Positions 28,346 through 36,686 of a stretch of 64,000 nucleotides of DNA are shown here, in pieces. Each line of letters opens with the position of its first letter. Position 1 is the first letter of the stretch. The DNA is from Bacillus sp. FSL H8-0547 (GTDB lineage Bacteria > Bacillota > Bacilli > Bacillales > Bacillaceae): positions 62,001 to 126,000 of the forward strand of contig JBBODD010000001.1 of NCBI GenBank assembly GCA_038002745.1, written 5' to 3'. Under the pieces are notes generated by a model. That model searched no databases, was not told the origin of the DNA, and saw only the letters and a program-made list of their open reading frames with translations. Made by a program: the position numbers and the translations under genes.

Positions 28346-28527
28346 TCGACTAATCAACCTCCTCTGCAGTCCTTCCAGACAACCTATTTGTGAAATTCCA
28401 AAAAAGCAGGCGTTTGTAATTAAGTTTGCCGAAAACAAGTAAAATTCCTCTAAAGTTAAAAAATTCCTCTTCCCCCAAAATTGAAGGACGAAATAGACAG
28501 CCATCTGAATACACTTTAGGGACAAGG

Positions 28528-29187
28528 ATGGAAAGGCAGATGAACAAATTGGATATGATTCTGTTTATTATAAAACCGCTTGTGCTTGGGATCAGTCTTG
28601 CTGCTCCGGTCGGCCCGATAAAGCTCGAGATGATCAGAAGGGGGATTAGAGGGGGGTTTTGGCCTTCCATGTTCGTCGGACTCGGTGCGGTCACGATCGA
28701 TATGGTCCTTATGTTTCTTATATTTCTCGGACTTGCCGTTTATCTTACTCATTCGTTCTTTTCTTATGTTCTTAGCGCGGCCGGTTTTTTATTGCTGGCC
28801 AGGCTTGGCATAAAAAGCATGAAGAGCGCGCTGTCTGATGAAAACATGCTGGACCACGCAAGTGAAACCACTGCTGAAAAGAGTTCCTACTGGACAGGGT
28901 TTTCCATTGCTCTTGCCAATCCGTTTATTTTCATTTTCTGGCTTGGTGTTTACGGTTCAAGTTTAACAACTCTTGGCCCTGGACATTCTTTCATGTACCT
29001 TTTCCTCTTCAGCATGCTGATCATTGCAGGGATTATATTATGGAACATCAATGTTGCGATGACGGTTCATTTTCTAAGAAATTATTTGAAGGATTGGATT
29101 CTAAAAGCTGTATCGTTTGCTGCCGGAGCTTATCTCCTTGGGTACAGTTTTTATTTGCTTTCACATTTGTTCACGCTGCTTATTTAA
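28528..29187 (+). CDS. LysE-family amino-acid exporter
   Basis: About 219 aa. The likely starts are ATG 28528 or ATG 28540 (the latter has GAAAGG upstream). Six membrane helices; the LysE/RhtB hallmark is the N-terminal LGISLAAPVGPIKLEMIRRGI, followed by the GLGAVTIDM helix and the loop IALANPFIFIFWLGVYG. Members export amino acids or related metabolites. The substrate here is unknown. Confidence 0.82.
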   Translation: MERQMNKLDMILFIIKPLVLGISLAAPVGPIKLEMIRRGIRGGFWPSMFVGLGAVTIDMVLMFLIFLGLAVYLTHSFFSYVLSAAGFLLLARLGIKSMKSALSDENMLDHASETTAEKSSYWTGFSIALANPFIFIFWLGVYGSSLTTLGPGHSFMYLFLFSMLIIAGIILWNINVAMTVHFLRNYLKDWILKAVSFAAGAYLLGYSFYLLSHLFTLLI

Positions 29188-29188
29188 A

Positions 29189-29228
29189 CAAAAAAGAGGA
29201 TTACCCGCTGGGCAATTCCTCTTTTTTG
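29189..29228. terminator. Bidirectional terminator, LysE gene / YdcF-like gene
   Basis: AAAAAAGAGGA/TCCTCTTTTTT around a partly paired 16-nt loop; it overlaps the end of the YdcF-like gene. Confidence 0.85.
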
Positions 29229-29824
29229 TTCATCATTTCAAATGGAAGCGTCACAAGATACCCTGCATAGAACAGCACTTCCTTTGAGTAAACGGGAAGT
29301 TTCGTTTCCCATGTTCTGTATGCGGATGTGGTGGTTGGAGATGAGTAAACGTTCATCCCGATTTTTTCTGCCAGCAGCACCGATCGCTTCATATGGTAGG
29401 GGTCACTCACAATGGTATATGATTCAATGCCTGCTTTTTTCCCTTTTTCATAGGCAAATTTCAAATTATCTTCTGTCAGTCTGGAACTTGTCTCAACTAA
29501 AATATCTGATTCGCGGACACCATGATCGACTGCATAGTTTTTACCGACTACAGATTCAGGAAGATCGGTCTGAATCGCTTTTCCGCCTGTAAAAATAATT
29601 TTCTCCACCTTTTTTTCCTTGTACAGTTTAATGGCATGATTGATGCGTTCTTTGAAAACAGGAGACGGATCTTCTCCCCAGGCGGCTGCTCCAAGAACTA
29701 CTGCTGCATCTGTTTTGACTGAATCATGTTTGTTTCCATAGAACCATATGCTTGCTGAAGAATAAAGGAACAGTCCGATAACCGCTATCATTGTCAGTTT
29801 TATAAGCGTTCCTGCAAGTTTCAT
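29201..29824 (-). CDS. YdcF/SanA-family (DUF218) protein
   Basis: 207 aa. An N-terminal membrane helix (LIKLTMIAVIGLFLYSSA) is followed by a DUF218 domain: AAVVLGAAAWGEDPSPVFKERI, IIFTGGKA, SRLTEDNLKFAYEKGKKAG and the late IVSDPYHMKRS motif. The family includes E. coli SanA and ElyC, linked to envelope barrier and peptidoglycan metabolism. The exact reaction is not established. Confidence 0.82.
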   Translation of the reverse strand: MKLAGTLIKLTMIAVIGLFLYSSASIWFYGNKHDSVKTDAAVVLGAAAWGEDPSPVFKERINHAIKLYKEKKVEKIIFTGGKAIQTDLPESVVGKNYAVDHGVRESDILVETSSRLTEDNLKFAYEKGKKAGIESYTIVSDPYHMKRSVLLAEKIGMNVYSSPTTTSAYRTWETKLPVYSKEVLFYAGYLVTLPFEMMNKKEELPSG

Positions 29825-29969
29825 CTTACATCATTCCAATCTCGTGGCACATAAAATCTCTATTCCCTTTGTATCATCATCACAACCGCGTAGCAAGGGT
29901 TTTCTTAGATTTTCCTTTTTCTGGATGGTGCTTAGATTTGGTTTCTATTGAATGATTTAATACTTTCAG

Positions 29970-30073
29970 CTTCTGCAACACCGTTCCCTTGCGCTCCAGT
30001 CACTTGCTTTCCGCGGGGAGTTCCTGAAGCTTCCTCGCTGCGCTTGCGGGATCTTCAGTGCCCTCTTCTTCCC
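29970..30073. repeat. Dispersed intergenic repeat, left part (interrupted copy)
   Basis: CAGTCACTTGCTTTCCGCGG to CTTCTTCCCGTAG forms an imperfect hairpin (CTGAAG/CTTCAG, CGGGGAG/CTTCTTCCCG). From memory, it resembles a recurrent intergenic repeat of Bacillaceae whose usual continuation is GGAGTCAAGTG. Here that continuation appears only after the inserted element (30198 onward). The rest of the 524-bp gap 29825-30348 holds the inserted element and the yknZ terminator; no gene was seen. Confidence 0.55.
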
Positions 30074-30197
30074 GTAGAAAAGCGGAAGCGCCCGTTTTGC
30101 TCCGGCAGTCAGATAAGAAATCACCCGAAAAGTCCGGGTTTGACTTTTTGGGGGATTTTGTTCTGACCGAGGAGTTGGGCGCTGCAGCTGGACAAGG
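30074..30197. repeat. Long-hairpin repeat element, copy A
   Basis: About 124 bp. Nested arms pair from outside in: AGCGCCC/GGGCGCT, GCTCC/GGAGT, GTCAGA/TCTGAC, AAATC/GATTT, CCC/GGG and AAAAGTC/GACTTTT, around a short CGGGTTT loop. It ends in GCTGGACAAG. The same design with compensated substitutions recurs at 45.63 and 52.66 kb. Confidence 0.75.
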
Positions 30198-30230
30198 AGT
30201 CAAGTGCCTTCCGCTTCAGTCCACTAGTAT
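30198..30230. repeat. Dispersed intergenic repeat, right part
   Basis: GAGTCAAGTGCCTTCCGCTT continues the outer repeat left of 30073, so copy A appears to sit inside it. Confidence 0.45.
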
Positions 30231-30257
30231 TAATTCGTACTTCTTAAAAGCACTCAT

Positions 30258-30295
30258 AAAAAAACACACCGATTGCTATAGCTCTTCGGTGTGTC
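30258..30295 (-). terminator. Terminator of the yknWXYZ operon
   Basis: ACACACCGA/TCGGTGTGT stem, followed on the minus strand by TTTTTTT. Confidence 0.85.
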
Positions 30296-30348
30296 TTAAA
30301 AATATCTTTCTCAGTCAACCTGAACCAAAGCGGTTCAAAGGAAGATGT

Positions 30349-31542
30349 TTATTCATAACGCAGGGAATCGATCGGATCAAGACGGGCTGCTTTGTTTGCC
30401 GGCAGCATGCCGAAAATGATGCCGATGACCATTGAGAATGCTAGTCCTCCCAGGACGACTTGCCAGGATACGAGTGACGGCCATCCGGCAAACACGGAAA
30501 CGAGTGAAGCCCCTCCTGCACCGAGTAGGATGCCAATGATGCCTCCAATGAGGGTAAGCGTGATGGATTCGATGAGAAACTGGGTCAGGATCTGACGCTT
30601 TGTCGCTCCAAGCGCTTTTCTTATGCCGATTTCACGGGTTCTTTCTGTTACGGAAACGAGCATGATGTTCATGACGCCAATTCCGCCGACAAACAATGAG
30701 ATGCCTGCGATTGAACCAATGATCAAGGTCATGATCCTTGTTACCTGACCAATCCCTTGGGCAATCTCTTCCATATTAAACACTTGATAGGAATCTTCCG
30801 TATCATGCTTTTGATTCAGCATGGAAGTGGCTTTTTTTCCTGCTTCCTGCAGGCTTTCTGCATCTTTTGCCTGCAGCGTCACCTGATTAAAATCTGATTT
30901 GCCGAAAGAAGCGCGATACGTATTGGACGGGATGTAGATTTCCATTGAACCGAACGAAAACAGCCCCTCCGGTTTTTCAAGAACTCCGACAATTTCAATC
31001 GGCTGACCATTGATCCAGACAATTTCCCCGATCGGGTCAGTGTCTTTGAAGAGCTCTTTTTTCGTCTCCTGGCTGATAATGCCGGCCCTTTCGCCTCCGA
31101 TAAAATCAGCTTCCATCAGATTTCTTCCAGATTCGATCTTCAGCTGATTTACTTCGATGTAAGCCTGATTAATGCTGAAAATTGACGTATCCGCCGTTTC
31201 CTCTTTATGACGCACCGGCATGAACTCAGAGCTTGAAGCAACAACTTTTTCAACCTCTGGAATGCCTGCCATGTCATTAATATCTGACTGGTCAAAAGCA
31301 GACTTCATATACGCATTGGGGTCTGATTGCATTTCTTCCTCACTCGGCTGGTAAAAAACTTCGATCGTATTGCTGGTACCGGTAAACTGTGATTTAAGCA
31401 TTTGCTCTCCGCCCTGCCCGATGGCTACAACTAAAATAACGGACGCAACCCCGATAATGATGCCAAGCATTGTTAAGATCGACCGAAGTTTATGAGCCAG
31501 AACAGAGGAGAACGCCATTCTGATGTTTTCAACAAAACTCAT
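30349..31542 (-). CDS. yknZ: MacB/FtsX-type ABC permease YknZ
   Basis: 397 aa. Build: one N-terminal helix (LRSILTMLGIIIGVASVILVVAI), a large extracellular MacB periplasmic core-like domain (about residues 45-270), and three C-terminal helices with the FtsX signature ERTREIGIRKALGAT. It overlaps yknY by 4 bp. In B. subtilis YknWXYZ protects against the cannibalism toxin SdpC; the same role is inferred. Confidence 0.92.
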   Translation of the reverse strand: MSFVENIRMAFSSVLAHKLRSILTMLGIIIGVASVILVVAIGQGGEQMLKSQFTGTSNTIEVFYQPSEEEMQSDPNAYMKSAFDQSDINDMAGIPEVEKVVASSSEFMPVRHKEETADTSIFSINQAYIEVNQLKIESGRNLMEADFIGGERAGIISQETKKELFKDTDPIGEIVWINGQPIEIVGVLEKPEGLFSFGSMEIYIPSNTYRASFGKSDFNQVTLQAKDAESLQEAGKKATSMLNQKHDTEDSYQVFNMEEIAQGIGQVTRIMTLIIGSIAGISLFVGGIGVMNIMLVSVTERTREIGIRKALGATKRQILTQFLIESITLTLIGGIIGILLGAGGASLVSVFAGWPSLVSWQVVLGGLAFSMVIGIIFGMLPANKAARLDPIDSLRYE

Positions 31543-32225
31543 GCGTTTCTCCTTTCTGCTCCCTGAGAGATAATTTCACCGTCTCTGACCATAATGACCC
31601 TTTTTGTATAATCGGCTACTTCCTGTTCATGAGTGACGATTATGACAGTCGTGCCTTCCAGATTAAGGGCAGCAAATTGCTCCATGATTGATACACTTGT
31701 TTTTGTATCCAAAGCCCCTGTCGGTTCGTCAGCAAGAATCAGACGGGGCTGATTAACGATAGAACGGGCAATGGCAACACGCTGCTTTTGCCCCCCCGAC
31801 AGTTCATTTGGAAGATGATTGATTCGCTCTGAAAGGCCGACCTTTTCAAGCGCAAGTCTTGCTCTTTCTTCGCGCTCTTTCTTTTTAATGCCGGCATAAA
31901 CCATGGGTAATTCAACGTTTTTAATCGCTGTAAGTCTCGGAAGAAGCTGAAACTGCTGAAAAACAAAGCCGATGGAGAGATTCCGCACACTTGCAAGCTC
32001 TGAATCCTGATAGCCTGCCACATCTGTACCATCGAGGAAGTATTGGCCTTCTGACGGCCGGTCCAGACAGCCGATAATGTTCATCAGCGTTGACTTGCCT
32101 GAACCGGACGGTCCCATGATCGAGATGAATTCTCCCTCTTCAATGACAAGGTTGATGTTCTTCAGCACGTCGAAGGATTCTTTTCCGACCTTATAGCTCT
32201 TTGTGATGCCGGAAAGACTGATCAT
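31539..32225 (-). CDS. yknY: ABC ATPase YknY (MacB/LolD type)
   Basis: 228 aa. Walker A GPSGSGKST, signature LSGGQKQRVAIARS, Walker B LILADEPTGALD, H-loop IVTHEQEVADY. It is the cytosolic ATPase driving YknZ. It overlaps both the upstream yknX and downstream yknZ by 4 bp, indicating tight translational coupling. Confidence 0.94.
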   Translation of the reverse strand: MISLSGITKSYKVGKESFDVLKNINLVIEEGEFISIMGPSGSGKSTLMNIIGCLDRPSEGQYFLDGTDVAGYQDSELASVRNLSIGFVFQQFQLLPRLTAIKNVELPMVYAGIKKKEREERARLALEKVGLSERINHLPNELSGGQKQRVAIARSIVNQPRLILADEPTGALDTKTSVSIMEQFAALNLEGTTVIIVTHEQEVADYTKRVIMVRDGEIISQGAERRNA

Positions 32226-33346
32226 TTCACCGTCACTTCCGTCCCGCTCAGAAGATTGTCTTGGGGTTTTGCCACCACTTGATCTTTGTCTGTCAGCCCT
32301 TCTTTAATTTCCATATAGTCAGAAGAAGCTGTACCAATTTCAACTGTTTTCTTCTTTGTTTTGCCTTCTTCTACTGTATAGACATAATAGTCTTCCCCGT
32401 CCTGTTTGACCGCATCTACAGGCACTGTCTGTACGTTCCGCTTTTCTGTTTCAATTTCCATAATCAGCTTAAAACCGGGTTTTGCCTGCATTTCACTGCC
32501 TTCAATGATGACTTCAACAGGGTATTGAACGGCTGTATTTTCAGTTCCCATCGTTCCTGCTGCAACTTCTGGAAGAAGGCCGATTTTACTGACTTTCCCC
32601 TTCCATTCAGCATCTGTCACAACATCAGAACGAAGGGTTACAGGCTGGTCTTTGGCAACTTTAAGAGAATCATATTCTGACAGAACTCCGCTTACAATAT
32701 AGGAATCTGTTTTTGCAATATGTATGACCGCTTTCAGCGTACCGTCTGCAGACTGTGTATGCTGATCCTCAACGGCAATAACGGTGCCGGCCATCTCGCT
32801 TTTTACTTCAAGATTCTCAAGCTGCTTTTGGACTGTTTCTTTTTGAAGATTCAGCTGGCGCAATTCGATGTCTGCCATTTTAAGCTCCATCTTCAGCTGG
32901 TCACGCTCTGCTTCAACAGTTTTTTCTGCTTCTTTTTTACCTGCCTGCTCAGCTAACTCTTTTTCTTTTTCATCAAGATCCTCCAGCTGATCTTTCAGCT
33001 GGCTGATCTTAAGATAGCTTGATTCAATAGATAGCATATTTTGTTCTTTTTCAAGTGCTGCCTGTTCATTTTCATACCGGAGAAGAGGGGTTCCTTCTTT
33101 AACAGCATCCCCCTCTTTCACCAGAATTTCGACGATCCGGCCTTTCTCAGGTTCCTGATAGATGTATTGCTCGCTTTGAAACTTAAGTGTCCCGGGAACC
33201 ATTACATTTGAAACGATTTCCCGGTCTGATAGATTCACTGTGCTGACTTTAACCTCTTCTGTATTCATGGCACGGTATACATTCACACCTGCAAGTAATA
33301 CGATAATGGCTGCAACTCCGATGGATATCCAGATTTTTTTCTTCAT
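32222..33346 (-). CDS. yknX: Membrane fusion (HlyD-type) protein YknX
   Basis: 374 aa from the ATG at 33346, which overlaps the yknW stop by 4 bp; the frame extends further upstream only inside yknW. An N-terminal anchor (KIWISIGVAAIIVLLAGVNVY) is followed by a lipoyl-like half-motif, a long coiled-coil hairpin (about residues 95-185, Lys/Glu rich) and the second half-motif (LEVKSEMAGTVIAVEDQ), then beta-barrel domains. It links YknZ to the cell-envelope side in the MacA-like manner. Confidence 0.9.
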   Translation of the reverse strand: MKKKIWISIGVAAIIVLLAGVNVYRAMNTEEVKVSTVNLSDREIVSNVMVPGTLKFQSEQYIYQEPEKGRIVEILVKEGDAVKEGTPLLRYENEQAALEKEQNMLSIESSYLKISQLKDQLEDLDEKEKELAEQAGKKEAEKTVEAERDQLKMELKMADIELRQLNLQKETVQKQLENLEVKSEMAGTVIAVEDQHTQSADGTLKAVIHIAKTDSYIVSGVLSEYDSLKVAKDQPVTLRSDVVTDAEWKGKVSKIGLLPEVAAGTMGTENTAVQYPVEVIIEGSEMQAKPGFKLIMEIETEKRNVQTVPVDAVKQDGEDYYVYTVEEGKTKKKTVEIGTASSDYMEIKEGLTDKDQVVAKPQDNLLSGTEVTVK

Positions 33347-34056
33347 GCTGCCGGTACAAGTCCTTGCAGCACTCCGCCGGCTACAGCAAGAACAGCTCCA
33401 AGTGCAAAGAAGATAAGGGCGATTGTCCATGAAGCTGCTTTAGATAGACCTGCCACTTTCTGAAGACCCAGCGCCGTCAGAACAACACCCCAGATTGTGA
33501 AAACTTCAACCGTCATTAAAAGACCGCCAAGGCCGCCCTCAGCGCCGACAATGCTGTTCACACTAGTATAAGGATTCACATAATTTTCATCTTTAATGAA
33601 GAAAGCAATAAGTCCATTTAAAAGAGTGCCGATTGACGTAACAAAAGAAATATAGATTGTCATAGAAAGAATTTGTTTGAACTTTACAGCCGAACCGGTC
33701 ATTTTCACGATAGCTAAAGTGATAGCAGCCATAATAATAAGAACAACAATGCTTCCGATTGCTCCTACAGCCATGCCGACAATAGTCATCACAGTAGTGA
33801 ACATGGCCGCTTCTTCTGATGACATTCCGATATCAGACGGCATATCCTCAGTTAGCGCCGGCGTATGAAAAACGGTAAGCACTGTCCCGATTAAAATCAT
33901 GAGTGTAACAAGCAGAAAACCCGCAAGCACTTTAGGGTTTTGGCGGATGCGGTCAAATTGCTCACCCGGGTTCATAATCATACCGAATAATGATGGTTTA
34001 TTCGGCGGCGGTGTGTTTCCTTCCAAAACAGGATTCGTTTGATGTTCCATATCCAT
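33343..34056 (-). CDS. yknW: Yip1-domain membrane protein YknW
   Basis: 237 aa with about five membrane helices after a polar, Pro-rich N-terminus (NTPPPNKPSLFGMIMNPGEQFDRIR), the usual entry to the Yip1 domain. YknW helps assemble the YknXYZ complex in B. subtilis. It is the first gene of the operon, 30 bp after a near-perfect SigW promoter. Confidence 0.9.
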   Translation of the reverse strand: MDMEHQTNPVLEGNTPPPNKPSLFGMIMNPGEQFDRIRQNPKVLAGFLLVTLMILIGTVLTVFHTPALTEDMPSDIGMSSEEAAMFTTVMTIVGMAVGAIGSIVVLIIMAAITLAIVKMTGSAVKFKQILSMTIYISFVTSIGTLLNGLIAFFIKDENYVNPYTSVNSIVGAEGGLGGLLMTVEVFTIWGVVLTALGLQKVAGLSKAASWTIALIFFALGAVLAVAGGVLQGLVPAA

Positions 34057-34086
34057 ATACCTCCACTTTTTATGTATTCTGTAAGT

Positions 34087-34114
34087 AATACGTGTATTTT
34101 AGCAGAAGGTTTCA
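34087..34114 (-). promoter_or_regulatory. SigW-type promoter of yknWXYZ
   Basis: TGAAAC (34109-34114), 16 bp, CGTATT (34087-34092) on the minus strand, matching the SigW consensus TGAAAC-N16-CGTA. B. subtilis yknWXYZ is known to be SigW-controlled. Confidence 0.9.
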
Positions 34115-34178
34115 GTTTTTCTTTAAAACTCCCAAAATATTTTGCAGTTAATGAGTTTTCATACGGCTGATTCCTGGC

Positions 34179-34727
34179 TTATTCGGCCTCTCTCAAATCT
34201 TCTGCCAGTCCATCGTCATCCAGGTTCTGAAATCCCTGGATCTTTTCTTTTTCCTGCGTTGAGAATAATGCTTCCCCTTCTACATTTGCCGTTTTTTCTT
34301 CTCCATTTTTATGCTGATAGCCGACCTCTGCACTGAACATATAAAGCGCGGATTGGTTCTCATCCTGTTTTACCGTCAGATTTTTAAGACTCAGCGTGTA
34401 TCCATTTTCGTATGCCAGTATTGTGTATTGAGCACCAATCGTCGACAGGAACGTATTTAAGTAATCTTCTGTCATGTACGGCCCATATTCTTTTTTTATG
34501 TATGCATCCAATTTCTCATTCTTTTCCTCGCCATTAACTACCTTCCTGTATTTAGGATTCAGCATTAAATCTGCAAATGTTTCATCAGGACCTGTGAAAA
34601 GACGGTTCAGTACTTCGTTGACTGCTGTCTCTTCCTGCTTCCTGTCTTCTTCACCGCTGCATGCTGCTGTAAAAAGTGCTGCCAAAATCAAAATCACACC
34701 TATCAGAAGCGATTTTTTCTTCACCAT
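34179..34727 (-). CDS. Lipoprotein of unknown function (182 aa)
   Basis: The start follows AAAGGAGAG. Signal peptide VKKKSLLIGVILILAALFTAAC ends in lipobox TAAC. The mature domain is acidic and soluble, with EEYGPYMTEDYLNTFL-like aromatic motifs and a beta-rich second half (YTILAYENGYTLSLKNLTV). No family recognised; it resembles small DUF-type lipoproteins of Bacillus. It sits upstream of the SigW promoter of yknW on the same strand, without a clear terminator between. Confidence 0.72.
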   Translation of the reverse strand: MVKKKSLLIGVILILAALFTAACSGEEDRKQEETAVNEVLNRLFTGPDETFADLMLNPKYRKVVNGEEKNEKLDAYIKKEYGPYMTEDYLNTFLSTIGAQYTILAYENGYTLSLKNLTVKQDENQSALYMFSAEVGYQHKNGEEKTANVEGEALFSTQEKEKIQGFQNLDDDGLAEDLREAE

Positions 34728-34817
34728 AAAATATCACTCTCCTTTCTTAGAAAATACGATTCAATTGACTAAACGTTTCATTTTAATAGAATCTTCCCTC
34801 AAAATAAGCATTAAGAC

Positions 34818-34850
34818 TTAAAAAAATGAGCCAGCCGAAACGGCTGACTC
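34818..34850 (-). terminator. Terminator of the ABC exporter pair
   Basis: GAGTCAGCCG/CGGCTGGCTC (one G-U) with ATTTTTTT on the minus strand. Confidence 0.85.
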
Positions 34851-34857
34851 TTTGCTG

Positions 34858-36678
34858 TTATCCTGCATCAAGCATTTTAAACTGTGACTTTACCAGTTCA
34901 AAATAAATTCCCTGATGTTTCATTAATGCATCATGATTGCCCTTCTCCATAATGTTTCCGTGGTCGAGGACGATGATGTTGTCTGCCTCGCGGATGGTTG
35001 ACAGGCGATGGGCGATCATAATGGCGGTTCTGCCCTTCAACAGCGTTTTCAATGCCTGCTGAATTTTCATTTCAGACTCCGTATCAATGCTTGCTGTTGC
35101 TTCATCAAGTATGAGAATTTTGGGGTCTGCAAGAATGGCTCTTGCAAAAGAAAGAAGCTGGCGCTCACCGACAGACAGAACATTCCCCCGCTCTTCCACT
35201 TCTGTCGCGTAACCGTTCGCCAAATCTTTTATAAATTCATCAGCACCTACCGCTTCGGCTGCTGCAATCACCTCTTCATCTGACGCTGACGGTCTGCCGA
35301 AACGGATATTTTCCATTATTGTGCCGGAAAAGATAAACGTATCCTGCAGAACCACACTGATTTGTGAACGGAGACTTCCTATTGAAAGATCTTTAATGTT
35401 GTAGCCGTCGATTTTCACTTCGCCCCCGGTAGCATCGTAGAACCTGCTGATCAGACTCGCAATCGTTGTTTTTCCTGAGCCGGTATGTCCGACAAGTGCT
35501 ACAGTCTGGCCGGACTTGATTTCAAGAGAAACGCTGTTTAATGCCTTTCGGGTGCCGTCATAGGAAAATTCGACTTCATCAAAGGCGATGTTTCCTTTCA
35601 TATCCGGCAGGACAACAGGGTCATCCTTTTCAGAAACAATTGGCTTTTCATCAAGAAATTCAAAAATCCGTTCAGAGGAAGCCATCCCCATCAGCAGCTG
35701 ATTGTACACCTGCCCAAGTCTTGAAATCGGCTCCCAGAACATGCCCAGATAAAAAGCAAACGAAACAAATTCTCCAATTGTAATCGATTCATTTGCAATG
35801 AGAGAAGCGCCAAACCAGATAAGAATCGCTGTTCCGATCGCATTAGTCATTTCAACGAATGGACGGAACACGGCATTCTTCTGGGTCGCATCCTGCCAGC
35901 TGCTGAAGTTCTCTGTGTTGATTCCGTCAAAGAACTCGATGTTCTCTTTTTCCTGAGTATACGCCTGCGTCACGCGAATTCCCTGAATACTCTCGTTCAA
36001 ATGCGAATTCAGCATGGACTGCTTAAGTCTTACTGTCTGCCATGATCTTCTGATTTTTTTCCGCAGGCTTGTTGAGATAAAGAACATCACCGGCAGAATA
36101 ATCATAATGGCAAGGGCAAGCGGCGGACTGATGGTAAAGAGAATGACGATAACGCCGATCAGCAGCAGGAAATCCATTAATAGATTGATAACCCCGCTTG
36201 TGAACAGCTCCTGAAGGGAATTGATGTCATTCATGATCCTTACCAGAATGGACCCCGCCGACCTTGAGTCAAAGAAACGGTGGGAAAGGGACTGTACATG
36301 GGTGAACAAATGCTTGCGCAAATCATAGATCACGTTTTGCCCGAGCATATTCATCCACCTGATCCGGAGGGTATTCGCAACATAGGAAACGAGATACAGT
36401 CCGAAAATCGAACCGACAAGCACCCACAGCAGATCAAGGTCTTTTTGGACGATCGCTTTGTCAAGGGTATAGACGCCAATCAGGATCGGCACAATCAGCC
36501 TGACGATCGTTGTCAGAATGACCGTTAAAAAAGACAGCGGCAGAAGATTCTTTGAATAAGGCTTAATATAGCCCATCAGACGCCCCATCTGCTTCCAGTT
36601 AAAAGGTTTTTCAATAATCTGGTCCGTTGAATAATAGAACCTCTGTTTAATCAAATTTTGTTTTTCATCCGTTTTCAT
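34858..36678 (-). CDS. Heterodimeric ABC exporter subunit (YfiC-like)
   Basis: 606 aa: six-helix exporter membrane domain (residues about 50-345), then an ABC domain with Walker A GHTGSGKTT, Walker B LILDEATASIDTE (catalytic Glu present) and a variant signature LSVGERQLLSFARA. It begins 8 bp after the partner gene. The variant LSVGE signature here and the missing Glu in the partner are what asymmetric exporters such as BmrCD show. Lengths suit B. subtilis YfiB/YfiC. Substrate unknown; drug or lipid export is inferred. Confidence 0.85.
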   Translation of the reverse strand: MKTDEKQNLIKQRFYYSTDQIIEKPFNWKQMGRLMGYIKPYSKNLLPLSFLTVILTTIVRLIVPILIGVYTLDKAIVQKDLDLLWVLVGSIFGLYLVSYVANTLRIRWMNMLGQNVIYDLRKHLFTHVQSLSHRFFDSRSAGSILVRIMNDINSLQELFTSGVINLLMDFLLLIGVIVILFTISPPLALAIMIILPVMFFISTSLRKKIRRSWQTVRLKQSMLNSHLNESIQGIRVTQAYTQEKENIEFFDGINTENFSSWQDATQKNAVFRPFVEMTNAIGTAILIWFGASLIANESITIGEFVSFAFYLGMFWEPISRLGQVYNQLLMGMASSERIFEFLDEKPIVSEKDDPVVLPDMKGNIAFDEVEFSYDGTRKALNSVSLEIKSGQTVALVGHTGSGKTTIASLISRFYDATGGEVKIDGYNIKDLSIGSLRSQISVVLQDTFIFSGTIMENIRFGRPSASDEEVIAAAEAVGADEFIKDLANGYATEVEERGNVLSVGERQLLSFARAILADPKILILDEATASIDTESEMKIQQALKTLLKGRTAIMIAHRLSTIREADNIIVLDHGNIMEKGNHDALMKHQGIYFELVKSQFKMLDAG

Positions 36679-36686
36679 GTTCCCAC

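Noticed and set aside
28346-28525. 60-residue N-terminal extension of the signal peptidase
   Set aside because: It lies upstream of a good ribosome site, overlaps the divergent LysE gene start and would bury the membrane anchor.
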